IMG/VR virus record: IMGVR_UViG_3300047462_000348
Location: 1 to 26,177 of that record
Direction: 5' to 3' (one strand)
Length of the DNA: 26,177 nt
From: a virus
Positions 1 to 7,718 of the stretch are shown here, piece by piece. Positions within the stretch are counted from its first letter, which is position 1. The number at the start of each line of letters is the position of its first letter. The notes under the pieces are model-generated. The model was not told the origin of the DNA and ran no database searches. It was given only the letters and a program-made list of their open reading frames with translations. The position numbers were made by a program, and so were the translations under genes.

Positions 1-2478
1 GTTAGAAACGATAACTGTTGATGGTAGACTTAATGTTACCGCACCAGCTGTTGTTGTTGCTGTAATTTGATTTGTTGTACCAGCTACAGACAATACGCCT
101 GTATTATTAACTGTGATTGGACCACCAGAAGGACTTGTAACACTAATACCAGTACCAGATGAAACTGTTGACAGAGCATATGCTCCACCAGATGTACCAA
201 CCAAAATTTGACCTGCGGTTGGTGTTGTTAATGTTCCTGTACCACCATTTGTAACTGCAACTGGCGCTGTAAGAGAGAATGTATTACCAGTAAGGGTTAA
301 TCCAGTACCTGCTGAATATGCACCACTACCAGAAAACTGTGACCATACAATTGGTGATGTACCAATTGTGATTGTACCTGTTGTTGTTTGTGTCCAACCT
401 GTATTTGCATTTACTGTACCCGAATCAACATAAACCGCTGCACCTTGTAGTTCTGAACCAGTGTTTGTGTCTGTTGAACGTGTCCATGCACCGGATGCCA
501 CAACATAGATACCATTTGTTGTTTGGTCTGTCTGATTCTTAACAAGAACGCGTTGTCCAGATGTTACTGCAATACCATCAATTGTTTGTGTTCCAGACAA
601 TGTAATGTTTGCTGTTGTTGCTGCAGTTACTGATTGCTTCCAAGACAAACCTGCGATCTGTGCCTGCAAGTATGCAACGTTAACAGCATCTGTTGATGCT
701 GGAGTTGCTGCCATTCCTAAATTGTTAATTTGGTTGGCACCCATGTTGATTGCGCCAGCCATTGTACCACCAGCTTCTGGCAAATAATATGTACCTAGCA
801 ATGTTGTTAAGTCGCTTTGTGCAACTGCTGTGTTACCTGTTACGCGACCTTTTGTATCAAGTGTTACTTTAACAAAATTTGTACCAGCACCTTGTGAAAC
901 TGTTGCAAGATCAATTGTTGGATTACCACCAACGCCGTTTCCGTTTGTTACAACAATATCATTTGCTGTACCTGTGATTGTAACATCACTAAATGTATTG
1001 ACACCGGATTGTGTTACAAGACCAGTTGTTGCACCAGCACCAAGTGTCGCTAATGCTTGAAGAGCAGAACTTAATGTAAATGTTAATGTACCAGTTGTTG
1101 TAATTGGTGAACCGCTGATTGACAAACCTGTTGAAGTTGTTGTAGCAGCTACTGATGTTACACCCGTATTTGAAATTGAAATTGCTCCAGATGTATTTGA
1201 TACTGAAATACCAGAATTACCTGCAGTAATAGATGTTAATGTATATCCACCACTTGAATTACCAACTGCAATTTGGCCTGCTGTTGGAGCAGACGTTAAA
1301 CCAGTTCCACCATTTGCTGGGTTTAACGAACCAGCAAGAACAACAGCTCCTGTTGTTGCAGTATTTGGAGTAAGCCCAGTTGTACCAGCACTGAATGATG
1401 TTACACCTGTATTTGCAATTAAAATTGAACCCGCACCATTCGTTACAGAAATACCTGTTTGTGCTGTTGCATTAATAGTTGTTGCAACTGGAGCATTACC
1501 AGTAGAACCAACTAAAATTTGTCCATTTGTTGCTGCGGTTGTTGATGTTAGTAAGCCACCAGTTGATGGATATACAAATGAATTTGCTGTCAATCCAGAA
1601 TCTGTTAAACTGCTTACGGTTACGTTTGATGGTAAGCTTAATGTTACTGCACCTGTTGATGCAGATACTGCAATTTGATTTGCTGTACCAGTTAATGAAG
1701 TTACACCAGTATTTGTAATTTGAACAGAACCAGAACCTAGTGCAATACTAATACCAGGAGATACACCTGTAATTGCTGCTGGTGTATAAGTTCCTGTGGA
1801 ATTACCAATAAGGACTTGGCCGCTTGTTGGTGCTGTACCTGTACCAGTACCACCAGATATTACTCCAAGAGTACCTGCCAATGTTACTGCACCAGTTGCT
1901 GCTGTTGATGGAGTTAATCCTGAAAGTGTTGTTACGAATGAAGATACAAAATTACCAGTTGCATTTGTTGTTGAAAGTAATGTACCGGTTGCTGGTAACG
2001 TTACTGTTGAACCACCAGATGGTGTTGTGATTGTTGTTGGACCTGCACCTGAGAATGTGGTATTACCACCAAGTGTAAGTGTACTTGAACCATTGTTTAC
2101 GCCAGTACCGCCATTAGCTGGTGAAAGAGTACCTGCAAGTGTCAATGTGCCAGTTGTTGTAATTGGACCACCAGAGAAAGTTAATCCTGTGGTACCACCA
2201 CTTGCTTGAACAGAGGTTACAGAACCTGTACCTGCTGTAAACGAACGCCATACTGAACCATTGTAATATTCAAGTTGAGGCTGATCTATATTCCAACGAA
2301 TCATACCTGCTTGTACATTTGCACCTGTTGGTTCTTGTGCTGTTGTTCCATATGGAAGACCTAAAGCACCAGTTCCGACGATTATCAAAGAATTGACGTT
2401 TCCGCCCTTTGCTGGAGTCTCTGTAGTATCCAAGGTAAGAATTGTATCAATTTTACCAATGTCATAGTTGAAATTCAT
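1..2478 (-). CDS. Tail fibre-like protein with repeats, 3' end beyond window
   Basis: This leftward frame is open from an ATG at 2478 to the window edge (826 codons seen, no stop), so the C-terminus is missing. I do not recognise an exact family member. The N-terminus (MNFNYDIGKIDTILTLD) is followed by many beta-type repeats with recurring blocks such as NGGTG, SGLTPSTATTGAV, GQILVG(N/T)S, ITNTGVTS and GTxNQI. Around residues 600-690 lies a segment common in phage tail fibres, recognisable by SWKQSVTAATTANITLSGTQ, then DGIAVTSGQRVLVKNQTD, NGIYVV, GAWTRSTD and GAAVYV. The low-complexity Ser/Thr/Gly/Val make-up is typical of fibre shafts. A good ribosome site (GGAGAAAGG) precedes the ATG, and a perfect TATAAATA box lies 45 bases upstream. 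Role as a host-contacting fibre is inferred from composition and context. Confidence 0.8.
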   Translation of the reverse strand, partial: MNFNYDIGKIDTILTLDTTETPAKGGNVNSLIIVGTGALGLPYGTTAQEPTGANVQAGMIRWNIDQPQLEYYNGSVWRSFTAGTGSVTSVQASGGTTGLTFSGGPITTTGTLTLAGTLSPANGGTGVNNGSSTLTLGGNTTFSGAGPTTITTPSGGSTVTLPATGTLLSTTNATGNFVSSFVTTLSGLTPSTAATGAVTLAGTLGVISGGTGTGTAPTSGQVLIGNSTGTYTPAAITGVSPGISIALGSGSVQITNTGVTSLTGTANQIAVSASTGAVTLSLPSNVTVSSLTDSGLTANSFVYPSTGGLLTSTTAATNGQILVGSTGNAPVATTINATAQTGISVTNGAGSILIANTGVTSFSAGTTGLTPNTATTGAVVLAGSLNPANGGTGLTSAPTAGQIAVGNSSGGYTLTSITAGNSGISVSNTSGAISISNTGVTSVAATTTSTGLSISGSPITTTGTLTFTLSSALQALATLGAGATTGLVTQSGVNTFSDVTITGTANDIVVTNGNGVGGNPTIDLATVSQGAGTNFVKVTLDTKGRVTGNTAVAQSDLTTLLGTYYLPEAGGTMAGAINMGANQINNLGMAATPASTDAVNVAYLQAQIAGLSWKQSVTAATTANITLSGTQTIDGIAVTSGQRVLVKNQTDQTTNGIYVVASGAWTRSTDTNTGSELQGAAVYVDSGTVNANTGWTQTTTGTITIGTSPIVWSQFSGSGAYSAGTGLTLTGNTFSLTAPVAVTNGGTGTLTTPTAGQILVGTSGGAYALSTVSSGTGISVTSPSGGPITVNNTGVLSVAGTTNQITATTTAGAVTLSLPSTVIVSN

Positions 2479-2522
2479 AGTGCCTTTCTCCGAAAAATCC
2501 TGGTGGTAGTTAGGTTATGTTC

Positions 2523-2530
2523 TATTTATA
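2523..2530 (-). promoter_or_regulatory. T4-type late promoter box TATAAATA
   Basis: A perfect TATAAATA reads on the minus strand 45 bases before the start codon at 2478, just past the stop of the preceding fibre gene. This octamer is the T4 late -10 element, used without a -35 element by the phage late sigma factor. The same box recurs before other late units in this window, which supports function. Confidence 0.75.
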
Positions 2531-2543
2531 TGAGGAATAGGGG

Positions 2544-3560
2544 TTAACCAATTTCTTCTACGGTTGATACACGAACTACCCAGTTATATTCCTGATTTGC
2601 AGCACCTGTTACGCTAACCATTAAAGAGCCATTTGTTGTATCGGCTGATATTGTTAAATCCAAAGTTGTTTGTGTTCTTGTTATGACTTCTGTTGATGTT
2701 AAACCTATAATTTGGCAAGTAGATGTTCCAACGTCTTGTTTTATTAATCCGGTCACACGAAAAGCACCATAATCCCCAACCACATCAGTTCTACGTGCAA
2801 TTGCCATTGCTGTGAATGTCATTGCTGAATTATTTGTTAATGTTAGTCGTTGTGATACACCATCCAAAAATATTTCCATTGGAAATTGTGTTGCTGATTG
2901 TCCACGAAAGATATATTCGCTACCTTGTGCGTCACCAGGAAGTACAAATTTGCCATTAGCAAATGCAACTTGTCCTGTATGTGTTGCAAGTGCATTATTT
3001 CCTAAAGCAATTGAATTTGAACCACTTGCTGTGCTTGTAATACCTAATGCAAAGCTGTTTGGTGCAGATGCAGTATTATCTTCACCAATTGCGAATGCAT
3101 TTTGACCTGTTACAGTGTTTGGTGCAGGGATTAGTGGATTTTCATCGTATAGTTGATATGTTGTTCCACCACCAGTTGCATTAATCGTTACAACACCAGT
3201 TCCACCTGAAGGTGAAATTGTAACATTTGTTCCTGCAATAATTTGTGAAACACCGCCAGAAGTTGAACCATTGCTTACTGCTGTTATACGACCATAGGCA
3301 TCAACAGTAATATTTGCATTTGTATAGGAGCCTGGAGTTGCTCCTGTTGTAGCAAGAGAGAGTGTAGGAGAACCAGCAACACCATTGCCATTTACAACAT
3401 TAATCTGATTTGCTGTTCCGACAATCGTTTGCAATACTGCAGAATTAGGACCTGTAACAACGTAAATGCCCGTACCAGTAATATTTGATAGTGCTGTTAA
3501 ATACGAGTTAGAGGGTTGTCCACCTCCTGAAGGTGATGTTTTTACAATCGTTGTTGGCAT
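2544..3560 (-). CDS. Fibre/appendage protein with YadA-head-like motif
   Basis: This 338-residue protein starts at ATG 3560 behind AGGATG. Residues 1-125 resemble the repeats of the neighbouring fibre gene (GTANQINVVNGNGVAGSPTL, then a glycine-rich stretch). Residues of about 150-205 carry tandem short repeats (NAFAIGEDNTAS, NSFALGITSTAS, NSIALGNNALAT) of the kind found in the left-handed beta-roll head of YadA-type adhesins and in some phage fibres. A compact C-terminal domain follows (about 210-338: EYIFRGQSA, MEIFLDGVSQRLTLTN, DYGAFRVTGLI, NQEYNWVVRVSTVEEIG), probably a beta-sandwich tip or trimerisation domain. A perfect late promoter lies 58 bases upstream. Short fibre, collar or tip protein are all possible. 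The exact role is not determined by sequence. Confidence 0.75.
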   Translation of the reverse strand: MPTTIVKTSPSGGGQPSNSYLTALSNITGTGIYVVTGPNSAVLQTIVGTANQINVVNGNGVAGSPTLSLATTGATPGSYTNANITVDAYGRITAVSNGSTSGGVSQIIAGTNVTISPSGGTGVVTINATGGGTTYQLYDENPLIPAPNTVTGQNAFAIGEDNTASAPNSFALGITSTASGSNSIALGNNALATHTGQVAFANGKFVLPGDAQGSEYIFRGQSATQFPMEIFLDGVSQRLTLTNNSAMTFTAMAIARRTDVVGDYGAFRVTGLIKQDVGTSTCQIIGLTSTEVITRTQTTLDLTISADTTNGSLMVSVTGAANQEYNWVVRVSTVEEIG

Positions 3561-3617
3561 TATTACATCCTATGTGGACTTTAGGGACACAGATCTGACC
3601 TACTTATCCGTTTTAGT

Positions 3618-3625
3618 TATTTATA
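3618..3625 (-). promoter_or_regulatory. T4-type late promoter box TATAAATA
   Basis: A perfect TATAAATA on the minus strand, 58 bases before the ATG at 3560, in the divergent intergenic region. It would drive the two leftward fibre genes. It is placed back to back with a CATAAATA box on the other strand. Confidence 0.75.
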
Positions 3626-3658
3626 AGGTATGAATGCGAGTGGCGGGTAAAGACATTC

Positions 3659-3666
3659 CATAAATA
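3659..3666 (+). promoter_or_regulatory. Probable late promoter box CATAAATA (rightward)
   Basis: CATAAATA, one base from the late consensus, lies 36 bases upstream of the ATG at 3702 on the plus strand. It would drive the rightward cluster 3702-6000. The same one-base variant is seen on the minus strand at 15197 and 24995. Confidence 0.55.
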
Positions 3667-3701
3667 CTTCCTATATTCATCATTTTAACGGAATCTAAAA
3701 C

Positions 3702-4358
3702 ATGAACGAAGTTATCATTACCTCCTTCTTCACTGACAATGGAGCACCAGCTACAAATATTTCTGGTGGTTATCCCCTAATACATATTTGGCAGGTTAAT
3801 GCTGGAACTGGGGTTGATGTGTATCTTGGTAGCTTCTTAATGACACAAGTAACAGATTCTGCAGCTGATGTTGATGGATTTTACAAGTATACGTTCACTA
3901 GCACTGCTGGATTTAACACAACAGATACATATTTGTTTAGAACAGATGGTGGTCCAACTCTTTCAGCAGGTGAAAGATATCAATCAGGTCAATTGGACCC
4001 TTCAGATGTTAGTTCCAACGTTGCAAACGAAGTATGGAATGCTGTAAGTTCCAGTTATCTTACAACAGGTACAACTGGTGCTATTCTTGCTCAAACAAAT
4101 GCAAATACGCAAGCGATTGCAAATAATTTATTCTTAAATGCTAATAGTGTTCTTGACCTTTGCCAGTTAATTCTTGCATACGATACTAATCGTACAAAAA
4201 TTGATCCAAACGCAAACACACTTACAGTATACGAAAGTGATTGCGTAACTCCACTTCGTGTATTCCAGTTGCTTGATACAACCGGTGCTCCAAGTATTAC
4301 AGAAGTTGCAGAGCGTAAACCAGTTAGTGCTAACGATGGTCAACCAGTGTGTCCGTGA
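3702..4358 (+). CDS. Phage virion-associated protein of unknown role
   Basis: 218 residues, with ATG at 3702 preceded by GGAATCTAAAAC. I do not recognise a named family. The N-terminal third is beta-rich (EVIITSFFTDNGAPATNISG, then GFYKYTFTS, DTYLFRTDGG) and looks like an Ig-like or jelly-roll fold. The middle has a helical stretch with NEVWNA and NANTQAIANN. The C-terminus has TNRTKIDPNANTLTVYESD followed by RVFQLLDTTGAPS, a pattern I associate with phage structural proteins that carry a small beta-sandwich near the end. It is the first gene of the rightward cluster, behind a CATAAATA box, and its stop (TGA) overlaps the ATG of the HNH gene as TGATG. A late structural or fibre-associated role is inferred only from neighbours and promoter. 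Confidence 0.7.
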   Translation: MNEVIITSFFTDNGAPATNISGGYPLIHIWQVNAGTGVDVYLGSFLMTQVTDSAADVDGFYKYTFTSTAGFNTTDTYLFRTDGGPTLSAGERYQSGQLDPSDVSSNVANEVWNAVSSSYLTTGTTGAILAQTNANTQAIANNLFLNANSVLDLCQLILAYDTNRTKIDPNANTLTVYESDCVTPLRVFQLLDTTGAPSITEVAERKPVSANDGQPVCP

Positions 4359-4798
4359 TGTTTGATCGAAAGGAATATGGTAATCTGCAGGGTGCTAAAT
4401 ATCGTAAAGAAAATAAAGAACGATTAAAGAAAGCCCGAGCAGTAGAGTACGCAAAAAATAAAGATACGTATAAAAAATGGCGAGATGCTCATTCCAAACG
4501 TAGAGCAGAATTAAATAAAAATTGGTTTGATACAAATCCTGGAAAACGAGCTGCTTATTGCACAAAGTATAACGCGGATAAACTACAACGTACTCCTACG
4601 TGGGCTGATCACGATAAAATTAACGAGTTTTATAAACAAGCAGCAATAGCTACAGTGGAACGTGGAGAAATAATACAAGTTGATCATATTATCCCTCTAA
4701 AAGGAAAATTGGTCAGTGGATTACACACTCACGATAATCTTCAGTTGCTAACAAAGAAACAAAACCGAAAAAAATCTAACAACTTTGAGGTAATATAA
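4358..4798 (+). CDS. Free-standing HNH homing endonuclease
   Basis: About 146 residues from ATG 4358, which overlaps the previous stop (TGATG). An in-frame GTG at 4349 is an alternative start. The N-terminal half is highly basic and helical (KYRKENKERLKKARAVEY, WRDAHSKRRAEL), likely a DNA-binding region. The C-terminal HNH core shows VDHIIPLKG (Asp-His general-base region), then HTHDNLQLL and KQNRKKSN, the order and spacing of the HNH fold. Such genes are selfish elements that cut an intron- or gene-less allele and are copied in by repair. It sits tightly between two virion-type genes with one base to the next start. The next gene's ribosome site (TTTGAGG) is embedded in its last codons, so the insertion keeps the operon readable. 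No intron sequence is visible around it. Confidence 0.85.
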   Translation: MFDRKEYGNLQGAKYRKENKERLKKARAVEYAKNKDTYKKWRDAHSKRRAELNKNWFDTNPGKRAAYCTKYNADKLQRTPTWADHDKINEFYKQAAIATVERGEIIQVDHIIPLKGKLVSGLHTHDNLQLLTKKQNRKKSNNFEVI

Positions 4799-4799
4799 A

Positions 4800-5327
4800 G
4801 TGGCTGGTTTAGGGAATTTGACTACAACTCTTATTACAACAAGAGGATTATTCACTCTTGGTGATGTAACAGAACCAGGATTTACCGCACTAACATTTGG
4901 TGCAGGAATTACTCCATGGTTTCGCTTATACATAAACGAAACTATCCCACCACCAACACCTTCTAACTATGTTGCTGCTGCGGGTAGTCGTGTTTATCAA
5001 CCAGGTGAATTTCAAGCATCGTGGAGAGAAATTGATCCTACAACAGGACTTGCAACAGAAGAACCATGGTTGGTACCTCGAGATCAAGAAGGTCGATACT
5101 TTAATAAGGGTAAGATAGTTACGATCAAATTGGTGTGGGGAGAGAAGCAGTTAGAAAGACAATATCCTGTTAATCAGAGAGCTGCAAAACGAATTGTTGA
5201 AGCTGCAAATCTTATAAATGCTACGAAAGAACGAATTAAGTTTACCGTTTCAGGATTTAAGAAAATTACTACCAATGTAATTGTTGAAGCAAGAAACTTC
5301 ATCCTTGTTCGCAAACGCGATAAATAA
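4800..5327 (+). CDS. Phage protein of unknown function, GTG start
   Basis: 175 residues from a GTG at 4800, nine bases after GAGG and one base after the HNH stop. No family recognised. The N-terminus is hydrophobic and Thr-rich (GLGNLTTTLITTRGLFTLGD). The middle contains PWFRLYINETIPPPTPSNY and EFQASWREIDP. The C-terminus is basic (RAAKRIVEAANLINATKERI, ending LVRKRDK) and probably folds as a beta-helical unit. There is no signal peptide or convincing membrane helix. Tight packing in a late-promoter cluster suggests a virion or assembly protein. Function is unknown. Confidence 0.7.
   Translation: MAGLGNLTTTLITTRGLFTLGDVTEPGFTALTFGAGITPWFRLYINETIPPPTPSNYVAAAGSRVYQPGEFQASWREIDPTTGLATEEPWLVPRDQEGRYFNKGKIVTIKLVWGEKQLERQYPVNQRAAKRIVEAANLINATKERIKFTVSGFKKITTNVIVEARNFILVRKRDK
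5319..5326 (+). promoter_or_regulatory. Weak late-promoter candidate GATAAATA
   Basis: GATAAATA, 23 bases before the ATG at 5350, matches seven of eight late-box positions. It overlaps the stop codon region of the upstream gene (GAT AAA TAA), so chance is quite possible. Confidence 0.3.
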
Positions 5328-5349
5328 TAGGTATTCAAAAGGATAAACC

Positions 5350-6000
5350 ATGGCTGACGAAATCGTTTCAATTAACAATCTCAAAGAAAATACTTTTAAA
5401 TTTGAACTCTCTGTTAAGGGTTTAAACGAAGAGAATTTTGATGCAAAGTTTGTTATTCATTCTACCGATATGGAGTTAGCATTTCCTTGTAAGAAGGATA
5501 CTGATGGTAAGTGGTCCGTAACAGTTCCACCTCTTCCTATGTTAGAACGTACAATGTATCCATTCCATCTACAGGTTGTTGCAGAAGGTTTTCAATTTCG
5601 TCCTTTGAAAGGTTCAGTTAATATTGTTGGTTCACCAGAAGTTTATGCAAGTGGTATGAAAAATACCAAACTTGAAAACCCAACAAAGGTAGTTGAAACT
5701 TCAAAAACAAAGCCTCAACCAACAAAAAGTCGTGAGAAGCCAGTTGAGCAAATTGCTCGTGAATTGATGGAAGCAAATAAGGCTTCCACAAAGAAGACAA
5801 AGGTGCTTACTGAAACAGTAAAGCCAGCGAAGAGAACAGAACCTGTAAAGGAATCTCTACTTCCTAAAATTGATGTTGAACCAAAGCCAGCAAAACCAGA
5901 TACGTCTGCAAAGGATGAAGCTGCTCGTAAAGTTCTTGAAGATTTAGGATTTAACACAAAAATATCAAAGCCAAGTAAGCGATTCTCGCTAAAAGATTAA
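5350..6000 (+). CDS. Phage head-assembly-type protein, tentative
   Basis: 216 residues, ATG at 5350 behind AGGATAAACC. The N-terminal ~95 residues form a beta-rich domain (TFKFELSVKGLNEENFDAKF, PCKKDTDGKWSVTVPPLP, YPFHLQVVAEGFQFRPLKG). This resembles a T4-like marine phage family that I recall being labelled a head vertex assembly chaperone. That match is from memory and uncertain. Residues 105-200 are a disordered Lys/Pro/Glu/Thr-rich linker with a short helix (EKPVEQIARELMEANKAS). The end (DEAARKVLEDLGFNTKISKP, then KRFSLKD) is a short conserved-looking tail. It is the last gene of the rightward cluster and is followed by a stem-loop. Confidence 0.7.
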   Translation: MADEIVSINNLKENTFKFELSVKGLNEENFDAKFVIHSTDMELAFPCKKDTDGKWSVTVPPLPMLERTMYPFHLQVVAEGFQFRPLKGSVNIVGSPEVYASGMKNTKLENPTKVVETSKTKPQPTKSREKPVEQIARELMEANKASTKKTKVLTETVKPAKRTEPVKESLLPKIDVEPKPAKPDTSAKDEAARKVLEDLGFNTKISKPSKRFSLKD

Positions 6001-6029
6001 CCTTACTAAACGATTTAAGTTTCGTAAGG
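6001..6029. terminator. Stem-loop between convergent gene clusters
   Basis: CCTTACTAAAC and GTTTCGTAAGG pair as a ten-pair stem with one internal mismatch around a GATTTAA loop, directly after the stop of the rightward cluster and 14 bases before the end of the leftward cluster. There is no clear U-run, so termination is inferred from position between converging genes. A small GATAT/ATATC palindrome follows immediately. Confidence 0.5.
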
Positions 6030-6042
6030 ATATACGATATCT

Positions 6043-6603
6043 TTAACGAACAACTCTTTCGTTCTTAAGTTCTTGCATAACACGCAATAAATGCTTGCAC
6101 AATCCAGGTCTATGAGTTGGATTACGTGGAGCACGTTGTGTCTTTGGTGTATATGGCTTTGGTGGTTCACCATAGAGACTATTATCGCTTTGATTCCACT
6201 TTGAGAACGTGAAATAAAAGTCCAAACACGTGCAACGAACTTCTGCATTGTTTTTTGCAAGTTGAATTGGTACCATATGTGCTTCTTGTTTGTCGGGTCC
6301 CATAAATGAAACGTTGTCAGGACGATCCTGATCTTCAAATATTACACCATCAAACATAATTGTTGAATCGTATGCATTTGGTCCACTTTGTACCTTTGCT
6401 TCAACTTTAAGTTGTCCATTATCGCGTTGTCCACGCATAGGAATAAGCTGCATACTTTTAATTTGAATAGGTGCAACAACGTGCTGACGACGTTCTGATG
6501 GTGGTTGGAAACCTTGCGTATTTTGATTAAGCGCAGCTAAAGTAGCTTCTTGAAGCTGTTCATCAATACGTTTTCCACGGATAAATTTTGGTAATGAATT
6601 CAT
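6043..6603 (-). CDS. SWIM-like CxC...CxH zinc-binding phage protein
   Basis: 186 residues from ATG 6603, nine bases after the HD-Pnk stop. The N-terminal half is beta-rich (APIQIKSMQLIPMRGQRDNG, QLKVEAKVQSG, STIMFDGVIFED). The C-terminal half holds C124-x-C126 (VRCTCLDFYFTFSKWN) and, 42 residues later, C169-x-H171 (GLCKHLLRVMQEL). This is the CxC...CxH order of SWIM zinc fingers, which bind DNA or proteins. The Pro/Lys-rich stretch between the pairs (GEPPKPYTPKTQRAPRNP) is typical of a small phage family I have seen but cannot name. Coupling downstream of HD-Pnk suggests co-expression. Function is unknown. Zinc binding is inferred from the residues only. Confidence 0.75.
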   Translation of the reverse strand: MNSLPKFIRGKRIDEQLQEATLAALNQNTQGFQPPSERRQHVVAPIQIKSMQLIPMRGQRDNGQLKVEAKVQSGPNAYDSTIMFDGVIFEDQDRPDNVSFMGPDKQEAHMVPIQLAKNNAEVRCTCLDFYFTFSKWNQSDNSLYGEPPKPYTPKTQRAPRNPTHRPGLCKHLLRVMQELKNERVVR

Positions 6604-6611
6604 ACCAATAT

Positions 6612-7718
6612 TTATCGCACCAATGTATTGACAACCTCAATATAGTCAAACTCACCAAGCAATGGACCTTGTAGTGTCATATAGTGGTTCTTAACTGCAT
6701 CCTTTGGAACGTCCTTATCACCACGAGTCTTCTGACGCTTAATTACAGTTTCCAACTCAATTGGAAAGACATACCCTATTACGTTATATCCGTGCTTTCG
6801 GGCATCATCGATGAACGGACGGCGGCGCTTACGCGACAGGTTTGTGTTGTCGATGTAGATCGTCTTCCCAGCCAGGACCTGAGTCTTGAACTCCTTCATG
6901 TATCGCGCATTGAAATGCGGATCGTCCACAGACATTTGGTATGCCTTCTTGTAGTCGGCATCATACCACTCAAGACGTAGAGCATCCCAAGAGTAGTGGT
7001 GAAGATTTGGGTGATCCTTCAACAGTTTCTTTAACAAGGTTGACTTACCAGCACCAGATGGTGCTATAGGCATAATCAAAGTTTTTTGATTGTGGATGAT
7101 TGGATCCATATGAACAGGAACGTGCATCTTCATCTCGAACTCTTCAATCCATTGATCAACTTTAGCGATCTTCTCTTTATGATCGTCAGCAATACGACCG
7201 TGCGTATCCGCAGTCAAGTGATTTTGAAATATTGGTTCGTCAAAATATTCAGCTGCAGTTGTAGCAATGTCTTGAATTTTATCGGTAGCAACTTCATAAG
7301 GCATATGGTGTTCAATTACGAATCCAACAAGGAAGATAATTTTAATATCGCGCGTTTCAAACAACGTCCAAATACGCTCCACATTGTGGATAGCATAGTC
7401 TTCCCAAAGACGAGCGGAGATAATCTCATGCCCACCAAATGAGTTATAGTTACCACGCTTCTCGGAATACTTTTCAACCTTCGCAGATGGTTTTCCAGTA
7501 TCGTGGAATGCACATGCAACAGCTCCGATCAGAGTTTCTGTTGTCCAGTCTTTATCAGCCCACGAAATGTATTCAGAGACGACCATTCGAGTATGTGTAG
7601 CTACAGAGTTTTCACGGTGCCATGGGCTTGCCTCAACAGTATTTTCCATTGGTGTCCACAATGGATCCTTTTGGAACTCGTTGTTAAACCAGGCTATGAA
7701 ATTGCTTCGAAGATTCAT
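6612..7718 (-). CDS. HD-Pnk: HD phosphoesterase fused to polynucleotide kinase
   Basis: 368 residues with two enzyme domains. The N-terminal HD domain (about 1-195) shows H42, the H72-D73 pair (AFHDTGKP), H97 in GGHE, H137/H138 in VIEHHMP and D171 in TADTHG, the metal ligands of HD phosphohydrolases. The C-terminal kinase domain (about 210-368) has a Walker A loop (APSGAGKST, K225), the acceptor-binding SWDALRLEW (D245), IDNTNLSRKRRR (D290), and an Arg-rich lid (RQKTRGDKDVP). This order matches the HD-Pnk family of bifunctional end-healing enzymes, first characterised in Runella, in which the HD part removes 2',3' phosphates and the kinase phosphorylates 5'-OH ends. No ligase domain is present in the window. 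The start overlaps the previous stop (ATGA). A role in repairing host-cleaved RNA or broken DNA ends is inferred by analogy with T4 Pnkp. Confidence 0.9.
   Translation of the reverse strand: MNLRSNFIAWFNNEFQKDPLWTPMENTVEASPWHRENSVATHTRMVVSEYISWADKDWTTETLIGAVACAFHDTGKPSAKVEKYSEKRGNYNSFGGHEIISARLWEDYAIHNVERIWTLFETRDIKIIFLVGFVIEHHMPYEVATDKIQDIATTAAEYFDEPIFQNHLTADTHGRIADDHKEKIAKVDQWIEEFEMKMHVPVHMDPIIHNQKTLIMPIAPSGAGKSTLLKKLLKDHPNLHHYSWDALRLEWYDADYKKAYQMSVDDPHFNARYMKEFKTQVLAGKTIYIDNTNLSRKRRRPFIDDARKHGYNVIGYVFPIELETVIKRQKTRGDKDVPKDAVKNHYMTLQGPLLGEFDYIEVVNTLVR

Noticed and set aside
1796-2209. 137-residue Pro/Val-rich ORF on the plus strand, and other plus-strand ORFs within 605-2209
   Set aside because: They are antisense to the repetitive fibre gene. 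Their composition mirrors its Thr/Gly/Val repeats, and they have no ribosome sites.
1-3560. Diversity-generating retroelement variable region in the fibre genes
   Set aside because: No reverse transcriptase and no template/variable repeat pair with adenine-specific differences was seen in the window.
6609-6616. GATAAATA late-type box before the SWIM-like gene
   Set aside because: It is made by the HD-Pnk stop codon region and lies only six bases before the ATG, too close for a -10 element with a leader.
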